A DNA stretch of 43,792 bases from a virus. Under the pieces are notes generated by a model. The model saw nothing but the letters and a program-made list of their open reading frames with translations, did not search any database and was not told where the DNA came from. The translations under genes and the position numbers were made by a program. Below, piece after piece: positions 37,736 to 43,792 of the stretch; within the stretch, counting starts at the first letter, position 1; each line of letters opens with the position of its first letter. The stretch spans positions 1 through 43,792 of IMG/VR virus record IMGVR_UViG_3300005529_000016, one strand, 5' to 3'.

Positions 37736-37776
37736 CTCACTGGTCGGGCCGGGCCCCGCGCCGGGCCGCCAGTGAG
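37736..37776 (-). promoter_or_regulatory. Leader hairpin before the zinc-ribbon gene
   Basis: CTCACTGG and CCAGTGAG (37736-37743, 37769-37776) form an 8-bp stem with a GC-rich inner part that can also pair. On the minus strand it ends nine bases before the ATG, and its last bases overlap the GAGGGA ribosome site. It could control translation. Confidence 0.5.
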
Positions 37777-37894
37777 TGCAGCGCCGACCGCGGGGCCCGC
37801 TTGCCGGCAGCCTGGCCGGGCAGACGGCGTCCCGAGGATGAGGGCTATGGTGACGCGCTAGGGGAAGCGATGCAAGTGGAAAATGGCAGCTGTG

Positions 37895-38113
37895 TTAGGA
37901 TTCCTTTTCGGGAGGCCAGTAGCCCTTGTCCTCAAGGAACATCTCCATCGCCGTGATGAAGAGGCTGGTTTTCGTGGGCTTTGGTCGCTGCGACGCCTGG
38001 AACGCCCTAATCGCCAGCGCAAGCTCGCGGGAGATCAGGAAGTTGCACGGCTCCCCGGTCTTGGTTTTGGCTTCAGCTTCAGGCACGCGGGGCCTTCCTT
38101 TTTTCTTCGCCAT
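37895..38113 (-). CDS. Small putative DNA-binding regulator, 72 aa
   Basis: The 72-residue protein begins with a basic arm (MAKKKGRPRVPEAEAKTKTG) and has a strand-helix-helix layout (PCNFLISRELALAIRAFQAS, KTSLFITAMEMFLEDKGYWP) that recalls ribbon-helix-helix repressors. It is transcribed away from the 36% GC island and from the early plus-strand block, the usual arrangement of a phage repressor. A repressor role is inferred from fold outline and position. Confidence 0.65.
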   Translation of the reverse strand: MAKKKGRPRVPEAEAKTKTGEPCNFLISRELALAIRAFQASQRPKPTKTSLFITAMEMFLEDKGYWPPEKES

Positions 38114-38280
38114 GCGAGCAAGTTAACACAAACTGCTACACACAGCAACACATAAATTGTTTCGACGCAATGGCTTGCATCTACAAACTATTATTCGTTG
38201 TAATTAATTTGACATTTCTTGTAGTATGTTGTTGACGTTTGTAGTTCTCACGGATACCATTATACGTCGGGAGGCAACTC
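38114..38280. promoter_or_regulatory. AT-rich divergent control region
   Basis: Bases 38121-38270 have 54 G/C in 150 (36%), against about 70% around. On the plus strand TTGACG (38232-38237), 17 bases, TACCAT (38255-38260) form a promoter facing the early genes; another TTGACA lies at 38209. CTACAAAC (38181-38188) and GTTTGTAG (38237-38244) are an inverted pair, the right half overlapping the promoter, and could be operators for the small regulator. An origin is also possible. Confidence 0.6.
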
Positions 38281-38538
38281 CCCACGGCCGAGCTAGCGGC
38301 CCTAAACCCACGCAACGCTGGGCACCGATCCAAACTGCCCCGCCCCTGCCGACGGCGCTAAACTTCGGCCAAGCCCCGCAGCGCAAGCCGACGTCGCGAC
38401 CGGCCGGGGCCCTCGGGAGGGGCTAGGCTCGGCAGGCCGAAAAGCCGCACTTTGGAACCTGGGCGCGGCCCGCCCCTCCCGCAAACGGCAACGGTGGAAG
38501 GGCTGGAAGATCGGAGTAAACTGGCAAGGAGACGGAGG
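38281..38538 (+). other. Untranslated stretch before the early block
   Basis: No convincing gene lies in these 258 bases, although their GC is back to normal. CGGGAGGGGC (38414-38423) and GCCCCTCCCG (38472-38481) are perfect complements 48 bases apart. If transcribed from the promoter at 38232, this is a long leader that might carry a regulatory RNA. Confidence 0.4.
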
Positions 38539-38778
38539 ATGCCACGCAAGCCCAAGAAGGTTGTCGGCCGGCCCTTCTCCAGGGGCCCCGACCCCCGGCG
38601 GCACCCGCTGACGACCGAGGAGCGCAGCCGCGGCGGCAAGACCGCCGTGCTGCGGATGCTGGAGGAGGCGCCCTGGATGCTCGACTGGCTGACCCGGCGC
38701 ATCAAGGCCACGGCCCGGCCCGGGACGGTCGCCGCCTACAACCTGCGCCGCCGCAGAGGAGAGAAGGCATGTGGCTGA
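38539..38778 (+). CDS. Hypothetical basic protein, 79 aa
   Basis: ATG 38539 is preceded by GACGGAGG, a good ribosome site; this is the first gene of the plus-strand early block. The product is basic (PRKPKKVVGRPFSRGPDPRR) with a helical C-terminal half (TAVLRMLEEAPWMLDWLTRR, IKATARPGTVAAYNLRRRRG). It could bind nucleic acid. I recognise no family. It overlaps the next start by ten bases. Confidence 0.65.
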   Translation: MPRKPKKVVGRPFSRGPDPRRHPLTTEERSRGGKTAVLRMLEEAPWMLDWLTRRIKATARPGTVAAYNLRRRRGEKACG

Positions 38779-39020
38779 GGACCCAACACGGCGAGCTGGT
38801 CAACCTGGCCCAGTGCGGCACCGTCCAGCACGGGCCCAACCCCGCCCGCTGCAAGGACACCGACCCGCCCCGCTCCGTGCTGGCCTGGGTGGCCGGCCAC
38901 GGGCGGGTGATGCTGCACACGGGCGCCGCCGAGGAGTGCGAGCGCGTCCTGCAGCTGCTGGCCCGCGCCGCCGGCCTGCACCCGCTCTTGGACTTCACGA
39001 AGGGAGTGCCCGAGCTATGA
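38769..39020 (+). CDS. Hypothetical protein, 83 aa
   Basis: The product reads MWLRTQHGELVNLAQCGTVQ, then a strand (SVLAWVAGHGRVMLHTGAAE) and a helix ECERVLQLLARAAGLHPLLD. It resembles small phage proteins of beta-beta-alpha outline with no assigned function. Overlapping start and stop codons tie it to its neighbours. Confidence 0.65.
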   Translation: MWLRTQHGELVNLAQCGTVQHGPNPARCKDTDPPRSVLAWVAGHGRVMLHTGAAEECERVLQLLARAAGLHPLLDFTKGVPEL

Positions 39021-39373
39021 GCAGCCCCGTCCCGCGCGAGCTGTGGCTCAAGGTGGCCGTCACGCAGGCCGGCTGGACGGCCGAGCTGCACCGCACCAGC
39101 AAGCTCGACGACGACCCGCCCTTCGCGGCCTGGGGCGGCCTGCCCTCGCGCGAGACGGCCGAGTGGCTGGCCAGCCGCTGGGCCGGCCAGCACGGTTGCA
39201 GCGTGGACGGCCGGCCGCCCGAGGTGCCGAGCTTCCGCCGCTGGTGGGAGGAGGAGGGCAAGGCCGCCCTGCCGTGCCCGGGGGACCTGCTCGCCCACCA
39301 CGGCTGGCTGGCGTGCTGGCGGGCGATCGTGGGCATCGACGCGCCGCCCAGCCCCGACGACATCACGTTCTGA
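39017..39373 (+). CDS. Hypothetical Trp-rich protein, 118 aa
   Basis: ATG overlaps the previous stop (ATGA). The product is notable for tryptophans (ELWLKVAVTQAGWTAELHRT, FAAWGGLPSRETAEWLASRW, PSFRRWWEEEGKAALP, HHGWLACWRAIVGID). Nine Trp in 118 residues suggest a compact soluble fold. No motif allows a function to be named. Confidence 0.65.
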   Translation: MSSPVPRELWLKVAVTQAGWTAELHRTSKLDDDPPFAAWGGLPSRETAEWLASRWAGQHGCSVDGRPPEVPSFRRWWEEEGKAALPCPGDLLAHHGWLACWRAIVGIDAPPSPDDITF

Positions 39374-39380
39374 GACCCAC

Positions 39381-39605
39381 GTGTGGTACAACCAGAAGAC
39401 GCTGCTGACCAAGCTCGACATGGACGAGCGGACCTTCCGCCGCAACGTCAAGCGCGGCGCCTACCCCGAGGGCTACGTCCGGCCCGGGGAGAAGGAGCGG
39501 CTCTGGGACGACGAGGACCTCGCCTACATGCTCTGGCGCGCCAAGAACGACTGGCGCTTCACCCCGGAGGGGGGCGACAATTCGGAGGACGACGGTGGCA
39601 AATAG
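39381..39605 (+). CDS. Small putative DNA-binding protein, 74 aa
   Basis: GTG start. The product contains a helix-turn-helix-like unit (LLTKLDMDERTFRRNVKRGA) followed by a wing-like YPEGYVRPGEKERLWDDEDL, as in excisionase-type or MerR-like regulators, and an acidic tail. It may regulate the early block. An 11-base overlap joins it to the next small frame. Confidence 0.55.
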   Translation: MWYNQKTLLTKLDMDERTFRRNVKRGAYPEGYVRPGEKERLWDDEDLAYMLWRAKNDWRFTPEGGDNSEDDGGK

Positions 39606-39768
39606 CGCTGTGAAATTGGCAGCATTTGCCTCTTGGCGTTTCGGGCAATTCAGCCGCAGCGCAGCTGGCGCAGCTGACTTGCGCCGCCTGGTCGCCGACG
39701 GGGTTACTGTCCAACTGGCAGCACATGGCGTTACCCCGTTGCCTGGCAATGGAGACGCGGTACGCTGA
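39595..39768 (+). CDS. Possible small protein, 57 aa
   Basis: A GTG overlapping the end of the previous gene opens a frame of 57 codons (ANSAVKLAAFASWRFGQFSR, then ADLRRLVADGVTVQLAAHGV). GC is lower here than in the neighbours. Overlap with the upstream gene and a sensible helical composition favour coding; the short length and lack of a good ribosome site argue against it. Confidence 0.35.
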   Translation: MANSAVKLAAFASWRFGQFSRSAAGAADLRRLVADGVTVQLAAHGVTPLPGNGDAVR

Positions 39769-39869
39769 AACCCAGCTGCGAGGCGGCGCGACGAACCAAG
39801 GTCCCAGCATGGCGAGCAACCGGGTTAGGAAGGAGGTGGGCATGGACACGGGCTAGTCGGTTGGCCGCT

Positions 39870-39931
39870 CCCCGGCGGGGTGGAACGGACCATGCCTTCT
39901 TCCTCGGCTCCCCCCGCCGGGGGCTTTTATT
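39870..39931 (+). terminator. Intrinsic terminator
   Basis: CCCCGGCGGGG (39870-39880) and CCCCGCCGGGG (39912-39922) are complementary over 11 bases and are followed by CTTTTATT. It ends the 38.5-39.8 kb transcript before the HNH gene. The rest of the 39769-39961 gap shows no gene I can support. Confidence 0.65.
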
Positions 39932-39961
39932 CGCCCATTATCTGCGATCCGGGGATCGAAC

Positions 39962-40405
39962 ATGGGAAACCAATTTCAGCGCAAGCCGATCGTTTTCTTC
40001 ACGGACGAGAGGGGATGCCACGTATGCACTTCGCACTGGAAGGACTACGACGGGTACCCTCGGATCAAGATCGGCGGAGTTAAAATGCCCGTCTCCCACC
40101 TGGCCTATGAGCGGCGGTTCGGTCCGGTTCCCCAGGGTCTGATCCTGAGGCACACCTGCGATAACCCTGCCTGCATTAACCCGGAGCACCTCGTGCCGGG
40201 CACCCACGCCGATAACGTGGCCGATCGCGTGCAGAGGGGTCGGTCCGCGGCAGGCGGCAAGAACGGCCGGGCCAAGCTCACCCCCGCCATCGTCCGAGAG
40301 ATCTTGGCCTCCGACGAAACGACCTGCGCCTGGGCGCGAAGGCTGGGCGTTGACCCGAAGACAGTCCGGAGTATCCGTCAGAGGAAAATCTGGGCCAGCG
40401 CGTAG
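39962..40405 (+). CDS. HNH homing-type endonuclease
   Basis: The 147-residue protein has a HNH_3-type domain: CHVCTSHWKDYDGYPRIKIG, VSHLAYERRFGPVPQG, then ILRHTCDNPACINPEHLVPG with His64 and His77, and THADNVADRVQRG. The C-terminal part (KLTPAIVREILASDETTCAW, LGVDPKTVRSIRQRKIW) is a helix-turn-helix. The layout is the same as in the minus-strand gene at 35523. It sits behind a terminator with more A/T than its neighbours, consistent with a recently inserted selfish gene. Confidence 0.88.
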   Translation: MGNQFQRKPIVFFTDERGCHVCTSHWKDYDGYPRIKIGGVKMPVSHLAYERRFGPVPQGLILRHTCDNPACINPEHLVPGTHADNVADRVQRGRSAAGGKNGRAKLTPAIVREILASDETTCAWARRLGVDPKTVRSIRQRKIWASA

Positions 40406-40420
40406 TTCGAGGCCTGGCGG

Positions 40421-40438
40421 GGCTCTGGCACCAGCACC
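40421..40438. repeat. Degenerate copy of the dispersed palindrome
   Basis: GGCTCTGGCACCAGCACC matches the common form at 13 of 18 positions. It ends 10 bases before the ATG of the Rad52-like gene, the same placement as better copies. Confidence 0.3.
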
Positions 40439-40448
40439 GAGGTTCACC

Positions 40449-41483
40449 ATGAGCAGCGACGAGAGCAAGACCAGCCTGCAGGACCAGCTCGCGCGGCCCT
40501 TCGAGGCGACGGAAGTGAAGTGGAAGGCGCAGGTGGTGCGCGGCAACCGCGCCCTCAGCGTCGCCTACGTGGACGCGCGGGTGGTGATGGACCGGCTCGA
40601 CGCCGTCTTCGGCGTCGGCGGCTGGCAGGACGCCTACGCGGAGCTGCCCGCCACCAAGAGCGTCGTCTGCAAGCTGCGCGTCAAGATCGGCCAGGACTGG
40701 GTCGAGAAGTCCGACGTCGGCAGCCAGAGCGACCAGCCCGACGAGGGCGACCGCATGAAGTCGGCGTTCTCCGACGCGCTGAAGCGCGCGGCCGTCCACT
40801 TCGGCGTCGGCCGCTACCTGTACCGGCTGCCCCAGCAGTGGGTCGATTACGACCCGCAGACCCGGCAGCTGACGGCGACCCCGAAGCTGCCGTCCTGGGC
40901 GGTCCCCGGCAAGGCCGACGACAAGGACCGGCCCTCCGCGCCGACCCTGACCCGCGAGCAGTGGCTGGCGGTCAAGGCCTGGCTCACCAACCTGCACGTC
41001 TCGCAGCGCGCCTTCCTCGACCACCTGGGCGTCCAGCGGCCGGGCCTGATCCCCGCCGCCCGCTTCGACGAGGTCCTGCGCCTGGCGCAGCAGCCGCGCA
41101 AGGAGTGGCTCCTCGCCGGCGCGCCGCCGCCGGCGGACCGTCCCAAGCTCGACGCCCAGGGCGACCCCAGGCTGCGCGAGCCGCTGCCCGACGAGCCGCT
41201 GGGGGAGAAGGGCGCCGCCCCCCTGGAGCGCCGGCTGCTGGAGCGCGGCGAGGACTACGCCGACGCCGTGCTGCGCGTCCTGGGACTGCGCGACCTGACG
41301 CAGATGCCCCACGGCTGGAAGCCCGGCGTGGACGAGCTGCTGCGCCGCCACCGGACGGCGGCCGAGCTGCTCTCCTGGCAGCGCGACGCCCTGGGCGGCG
41401 ACTCGATCAACGACCTGCCCGAGCACGAGCGCGACCGCGCCTTCCGCCGCTCCTACCAGGCGCCCGCCGGCGCCGCGCAGTAA
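40449..41483 (+). CDS. Rad52/Rad22-family single-strand annealing protein
   Basis: The 344-residue protein has the Rad52-type DNA-binding core in its first 130 residues: ALSVAYVDARVVMDRLDAVF, GVGGWQDAY, CKLRVKIGQDWVEKSDVG and KSAFSDALKRAAVHFGVGRY with LYRLP. The rest is a helical tail with no clear domain. Phage Rad52-like proteins anneal complementary strands during recombination-dependent replication and repair. No partner exonuclease or SSB is recognised nearby; the VRR-NUC protein at 6.6 kb may serve the same pathway. Confidence 0.9.
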   Translation: MSSDESKTSLQDQLARPFEATEVKWKAQVVRGNRALSVAYVDARVVMDRLDAVFGVGGWQDAYAELPATKSVVCKLRVKIGQDWVEKSDVGSQSDQPDEGDRMKSAFSDALKRAAVHFGVGRYLYRLPQQWVDYDPQTRQLTATPKLPSWAVPGKADDKDRPSAPTLTREQWLAVKAWLTNLHVSQRAFLDHLGVQRPGLIPAARFDEVLRLAQQPRKEWLLAGAPPPADRPKLDAQGDPRLREPLPDEPLGEKGAAPLERRLLERGEDYADAVLRVLGLRDLTQMPHGWKPGVDELLRRHRTAAELLSWQRDALGGDSINDLPEHERDRAFRRSYQAPAGAAQ

Positions 41484-41487
41484 AAGA

Positions 41488-41514
41488 CCCGCCCGGGTCG
41501 TCACCCCGGGCGGG
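41488..41514 (+). terminator. Hairpin after the Rad52-like gene
   Basis: CCCGCCCGGG and CCCGGGCGGG form a perfect 10-bp stem with loop TCGTCAC, five bases after the stop at 41483 and preceded by TAAAAGA. No T run follows. It is probably a terminator. Confidence 0.6.
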
Positions 41515-41581
41515 CTGAGCAAAAGCGTCCTGGCCGGACCCCGCCATTGTACCGGGGAACGGCCCTGCAAGGAAGTCGGCC

Positions 41582-41827
41582 ATGACCGCCCCGCCCCAGT
41601 TCTTCTACGACGCCCTGGCGCAGGCCTGGCTGCCGGACACGCCCGACCGGCACCGGGACTGCGCGGCCCGCCACCGGGCCCTGGCCGAGCTGCACGAGCT
41701 GTACGCCGACTTCGGCGGCTCGCACGCGGCCCGGGCCCTGGGCGCCGTCCCCGAGGCCCCCTTCGTCCTGCACCGTACCGCCTGGGGCCCGGCGCCCGTC
41801 CCCTGCGTCCCCGAGAGGCCCCCTTAG
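41582..41827 (+). CDS. Hypothetical protein, 81 aa
   Basis: ATG 41582 stands 12 bases after AAGGAAG. The product (FFYDALAQAWLPDTPDRHRD, then AARHRALAELHELYADFGG) is helical with a Pro-rich tail. No domain is recognised. It opens a new run of small genes after the hairpin at 41488. Confidence 0.6.
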   Translation: MTAPPQFFYDALAQAWLPDTPDRHRDCAARHRALAELHELYADFGGSHAARALGAVPEAPFVLHRTAWGPAPVPCVPERPP

Positions 41828-41828
41828 C

Positions 41829-41987
41829 ATGGCACGCAAACCCTCGGCGGCCGCGGCCGCCGTGCAGGCACTGGCCGGCGTCGAGCTGCCCGGCCGCCTG
41901 GCCCGGCTGCTCGTCTGCCGCCAGTGCGGCGAGGCCCTCTGGGGCCGCCGCCGCTTCTGGTCGTGCCCCGGGGCCACGGCAAGCTGA
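41829..41987 (+). CDS. Small putative zinc-binding protein, 52 aa
   Basis: ATG one base after the previous stop. After an Ala-rich helix the C-terminus carries LLVCRQCGEALWGRRRFWSC, a CxxC and a third Cys that could bind metal with a partner. The gene overlaps the next frame by 25 bases. Both frames give sensible proteins, so both are kept. Confidence 0.5.
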   Translation: MARKPSAAAAAVQALAGVELPGRLARLLVCRQCGEALWGRRRFWSCPGATAS

Positions 41988-42217
41988 TCCCCCACGTTCA
42001 GCTGCTGGTGGCCCTGGCCGGCCCGATCACGGACCACGACGTCTACCCCTCGGCCGAGCCCGAGAAAGACTACCGGGCGCTCTTCAAGGAGCTGTCCCGC
42101 GCGTTCTACAAGCGCCACGGCATTAGCCCGCGGTCGCTCCTCGCCAAGATCCGGCGCGCCCAGCGCGCCGCCGCGGAGGGGGGGGGTAACGGCCACTCCC
42201 TGAGCGCGGCAGCCTGA
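41963..42217 (+). CDS. Hypothetical protein, about 84 aa
   Basis: A GTG at 41963 is the likely start; an upstream in-frame start at 41924 would overlap the previous gene more. The product begins VPRGHGKLIPHVQLLVALAG and continues YRALFKELSRAFYKRHGISP with a basic C-terminus. It may bind nucleic acid. Near its end the DNA has a run of nine G (42178-42186). Confidence 0.5.
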   Translation: MPRGHGKLIPHVQLLVALAGPITDHDVYPSAEPEKDYRALFKELSRAFYKRHGISPRSLLAKIRRAQRAAAEGGGNGHSLSAAA

Positions 42218-42223
42218 CTCTCC

Positions 42224-42292
42224 GGACCTCCCCGCCCGTGGCCACGTGTAGGGAGGTCCACCGCGTCGTGAAAAAAGCCGCCCCCGGGCGGC
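42224..42292. terminator. Inverted repeats with a leftward intrinsic terminator
   Basis: GGACCTCCC (42224-42232) and GGGAGGTCC (42251-42259) form a 9-bp stem with an 18-base loop. GCCGCCC-CC-GGGCGGC (42277-42292) is preceded by AAAAAA (42271-42276), so on the minus strand it reads as a hairpin followed by six T, a standard intrinsic terminator against the flow of nearby genes. Confidence 0.5.
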
Positions 42293-42329
42293 CGCGTGGA
42301 AGGTACGCGCCGATTACCTTTTGGTCCGG

Positions 42330-42414
42330 GCAAGCGCAATGCGCTCTTCGCTTACGCTCATCCCACGCCCACACGTCCGGGAAGGCGTTACTCGTAAGCG
42401 CGCTTTGCGCTTGC
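42330..42414. repeat. Large imperfect inverted repeat, possible origin or regulatory structure
   Basis: Outer arms of 15 bases (42330-42344 and 42400-42414) match at 14 positions, and inner arms CGCTTACG (42349-42356) and CGTAAGCG (42393-42400) match fully. The whole can fold into a long stem directly upstream of the GTG at 42430. Confidence 0.55.
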
Positions 42415-42429
42415 CGGGGGGGGTATCTT

Positions 42430-43002
42430 GTGCCCATCGAGTGGAGCGACCGGCCGGGGCAGCAGCGGGCGCGGCCGCCCTCGCCGAAGCTGCTGCGGGT
42501 CCGCGCCGCCGGCCGGCTGGGGGCGCGGCTGCTGGGGCCGGCCCAGCGCGTGCTCACCCACTACGTCGCCGAGCCCCTGGGCGACGGCAAGCTGGTGGGG
42601 AGGACCTACCCCTGCCTGGGGCCGACCTGCCGGCACTGCCCGGCGCCCGAGACGCTGCGCGAGAAGGCCTACGCCCCGGCCGTCTGGTCGAGCGCCGGCA
42701 CGCCCGCCCTGGTCGTCCTCGAGCTCACCGAGGCGGCCCTGGACGCGATCGACGACAAGACCGGGGGCGACCCGGCGGCCTGGCGGGGGCTGCTCGTCGA
42801 GCTGTACCGCGCCAGCCGGGCCCCCAACGCCCGCGTCCTGGTCCGCTTCCACGAGCGGCCGCCCGACTACCAGCTGCCCGAGCCCTTCGACGTGCGTCCG
42901 ACCTTGTACCACCTGTGGCGCTACGACCCGGCGGCCGACGCCGCCCCGGCCGAGCCGCCCAAGACGCTCCCGATCGAGCCCGACAAGCGAAAGCAGGCCT
43001 GA
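42430..43002 (+). CDS. Hypothetical protein with Cys cluster, 190 aa
   Basis: GTG 42430 after a run of eight G is preferred to an ATG-like start at 42238, which would translate the inverted-repeat region. The 190-residue product has TYPCLGPTCRHCPAPE (three Cys, one His) and then an alpha/beta domain (ALVVLELTEAALDAIDDKTG, ARVLVRFHERPPDYQLPEPF, VRPTLYHLWRY). I do not recognise the family; a small metal-binding nucleic-acid protein is possible. It opens the short operon that leads into the ParB-like gene. Confidence 0.65.
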   Translation: MPIEWSDRPGQQRARPPSPKLLRVRAAGRLGARLLGPAQRVLTHYVAEPLGDGKLVGRTYPCLGPTCRHCPAPETLREKAYAPAVWSSAGTPALVVLELTEAALDAIDDKTGGDPAAWRGLLVELYRASRAPNARVLVRFHERPPDYQLPEPFDVRPTLYHLWRYDPAADAAPAEPPKTLPIEPDKRKQA

Positions 43003-43004
43003 CC

Positions 43005-43256
43005 ATGCCCCCACCTACCGCCCTGGTCCCTGTGCCCCGGCTCACCCAGGCCCGGCTGCGCGTCTTCTTCTGCCTCTGCGCCCTGGCGGACCGCGGCCCG
43101 GTCTCGAAGCGAGACTTACTGCGCCTGACCGGCGGCCGCTCGACGAACGCGCTCGAGCAGAAGCTGCGGTCGCTGGAGCGCCTGGGCCTGGTCGCCCGCG
43201 AGCCGCACCGGGCGCGGACCCTGCGACCCCTCTTCCGCATCGAGATTTGGAGCTGA
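43005..43256 (+). CDS. Small winged-helix-like regulator, 83 aa
   Basis: The product contains a compact winged-helix outline: RLRVFFCLCALADRGPVSKR, DLLRLTGGRSTNALEQKLRS, LERLGLVAREPHRAR and a final strand LRPLFRIEIWS. This fits MarR/ArsR-sized DNA-binding units lacking a sensor. It lies two bases after the previous gene and three bases before the next, upstream of parB, so it may regulate this operon. Confidence 0.65.
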   Translation: MPPPTALVPVPRLTQARLRVFFCLCALADRGPVSKRDLLRLTGGRSTNALEQKLRSLERLGLVAREPHRARTLRPLFRIEIWS

Positions 43257-43259
43257 GCC

Positions 43260-43599
43260 GTGGACGAGCCGCCCGACGATTTGCCGCACCAGCTGGAGTA
43301 CCGCCTGCCCGGACCCAGGGGCCCCGTGGTGCTCACCGCCCTGCCGCGGCGCGCCGTCGAGTTCGTCTCGACCTCGGGCAAGAGCACAGCGCCCCTGGTC
43401 CGCCCGACGATCCCCGCCCGGTGCCGACGCCTGGCGGCTGCCGACCGGGACGCTCTGGAAGCCGATCCACACCCTGCCGGCGCACTGGCTTCCGTACCTG
43501 AACCGGCAGCGCGGCACGCCGATGGACCCGCGGCCGCCGCTGGAGAAGAAGGCCCCGGTGCCCAGAGACGCGATCCTTGACGACGAGGTGTCACCGTGA
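43260..43599 (+). pseudogene. Gene upstream of parB with an apparent +1 frameshift
   Basis: From GTG 43260 the frame gives a sensible product (EPPDDLPHQLEYRLPGPRGP, then FVSTSGKSTAPLVRPTIPAR) up to about 43420. After that the same frame becomes low-complexity Ala/Pro/Asp, while the frame one base ahead reads ADAWRLPTGTLWKPIHTLPA and HWLPYLNRQRG, ending at TGA 43597-43599, overlapping the parB start. The two halves together would make about 112 residues. The break is a mutation, a base error in the assembly, or programmed slipping. In the written frame the stop is at 43578-43580. Confidence 0.55.
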
Positions 43600-43792
43600 G
43601 CAGAGACGTCCTGCAGTACCTGAGCCTTGCGAAGATCCGCCCCAGCCCGCTCAACCCGCGCAAGCACTTCGACGAGGCCCGTCTCCGCGAGCTGGCCGAG
43701 TCGGTCGCCGCCCAGGGCGTGCTGCAGCCGATCCTGGTCCGCCCCTGGCCCGAGGGCCAGCCCGACCCGGACGCCGGCGGCGAGGCGCCCGC
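43596..43792 (+). CDS. ParB-like protein, 5' part (continues at base 81)
   Basis: GTG 43596 overlaps the stop of the preceding frame and opens the ParBc domain (SRDVLQYLSLAKIRPSPLNP, RKHFDEARLRELAESVAAQG). The frame runs into the terminal repeat and continues in the copy at 1-1866. The start is supported by the conserved NPRKHFDE box near residue 20, the usual place in ParB. Confidence 0.88.
   Translation, partial: MSRDVLQYLSLAKIRPSPLNPRKHFDEARLRELAESVAAQGVLQPILVRPWPEGQPDPDAGGEAP
43713..43792. repeat. Terminal redundancy, right copy
   Basis: These 80 bases are identical to bases 1-80; see that entry. Confidence 0.95.

Noticed and set aside
39626-39856. Open frame of 76 codons in the gap before the HNH gene
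   Set aside because: Composition is poor and there is no ribosome site; it competes with the overlapping 39595 frame, which is more protein-like.
42238-42429. Extended N-terminus of the 42430 gene from an upstream in-frame start
   Set aside because: It would translate the inverted-repeat cluster; GTG 42430 sits after a G-rich ribosome site and begins the plausible protein.
1-43792. tRNA genes, rRNA genes, CRISPR arrays and insertion sequences
   Set aside because: No cloverleaf-like tRNA, no regular repeat-spacer array and no transposase-like protein was found on reading both strands; a dedicated tRNA scan would be decisive.

Overview
The window is one complete circular phage genome written linearly. 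Bases 1-80 are repeated exactly at 43713-43792, so the unit is 43,712 bp and the ParB-like gene runs across the join. The gene set is that of a temperate, long-tailed (siphovirus-type) phage with an HK97-fold capsid: excisionase-like protein, tyrosine integrase, HNH, small and large terminase, portal, prohead protease, capsid, connectors, tail tube, frameshifted tail chaperone, tape measure and tail fibres. Very high GC (estimated around 70%), an integrase of the type common in planctomycetes, a zinc-ribbon/low-complexity/membrane protein of planctomycete style, Cys-rich proteins and an ECF sigma factor together suggest a planctomycete host, perhaps Gemmataceae-like. The host is inference, not proof.

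Layout. From 38.5 kb through the join to 7.3 kb, a dense plus-strand block of small overlapping genes holds Rad52-type annealing protein, an HNH, the ParB-like protein, a Dam-type methylase, several small Cys-rich proteins, excisionase, integrase and a VRR-NUC nuclease. From 7.4 to 20.1 kb come packaging, head, connector and tail-tube genes. From 20.1 to 30.2 kb come tape measure, distal tail and fibre genes, including a 22-cysteine protein and a LamG-like lectin. From 30.2 to 35.5 kb lies an unusual module: an ECF sigma factor translationally overlapped with a secreted protein carrying a trypsin-like domain plus a C39-like papain-fold domain, then a membrane protein with a decapeptide-repeat stalk, two further small genes, a GT-A glycosyltransferase and a HELLE-motif protein. 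From 35.5 to 38.1 kb there are four minus-strand genes (HNH, membrane/coiled-coil protein, zinc-ribbon membrane protein, small putative regulator) and one plus-strand winged-helix regulator. A 36% GC island at 38.1-38.3 kb separates the last minus-strand gene from the plus-strand block and is the best candidate for a control region.

Points that stand out: a complete C39-like Cys-His-Asp domain inserted in the portal protein; a second C39-like domain in the secreted dual protease next to the sigma factor; an 18-bp palindrome dispersed in at least six good copies, nearly all beside start codons, in a genome that carries a ParB-like protein but no visible ParA; a canonical A_AAA_AAC frameshift in the tail chaperone; and several strong hairpins. 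I recognise no conventional endolysin, DNA polymerase or helicase.
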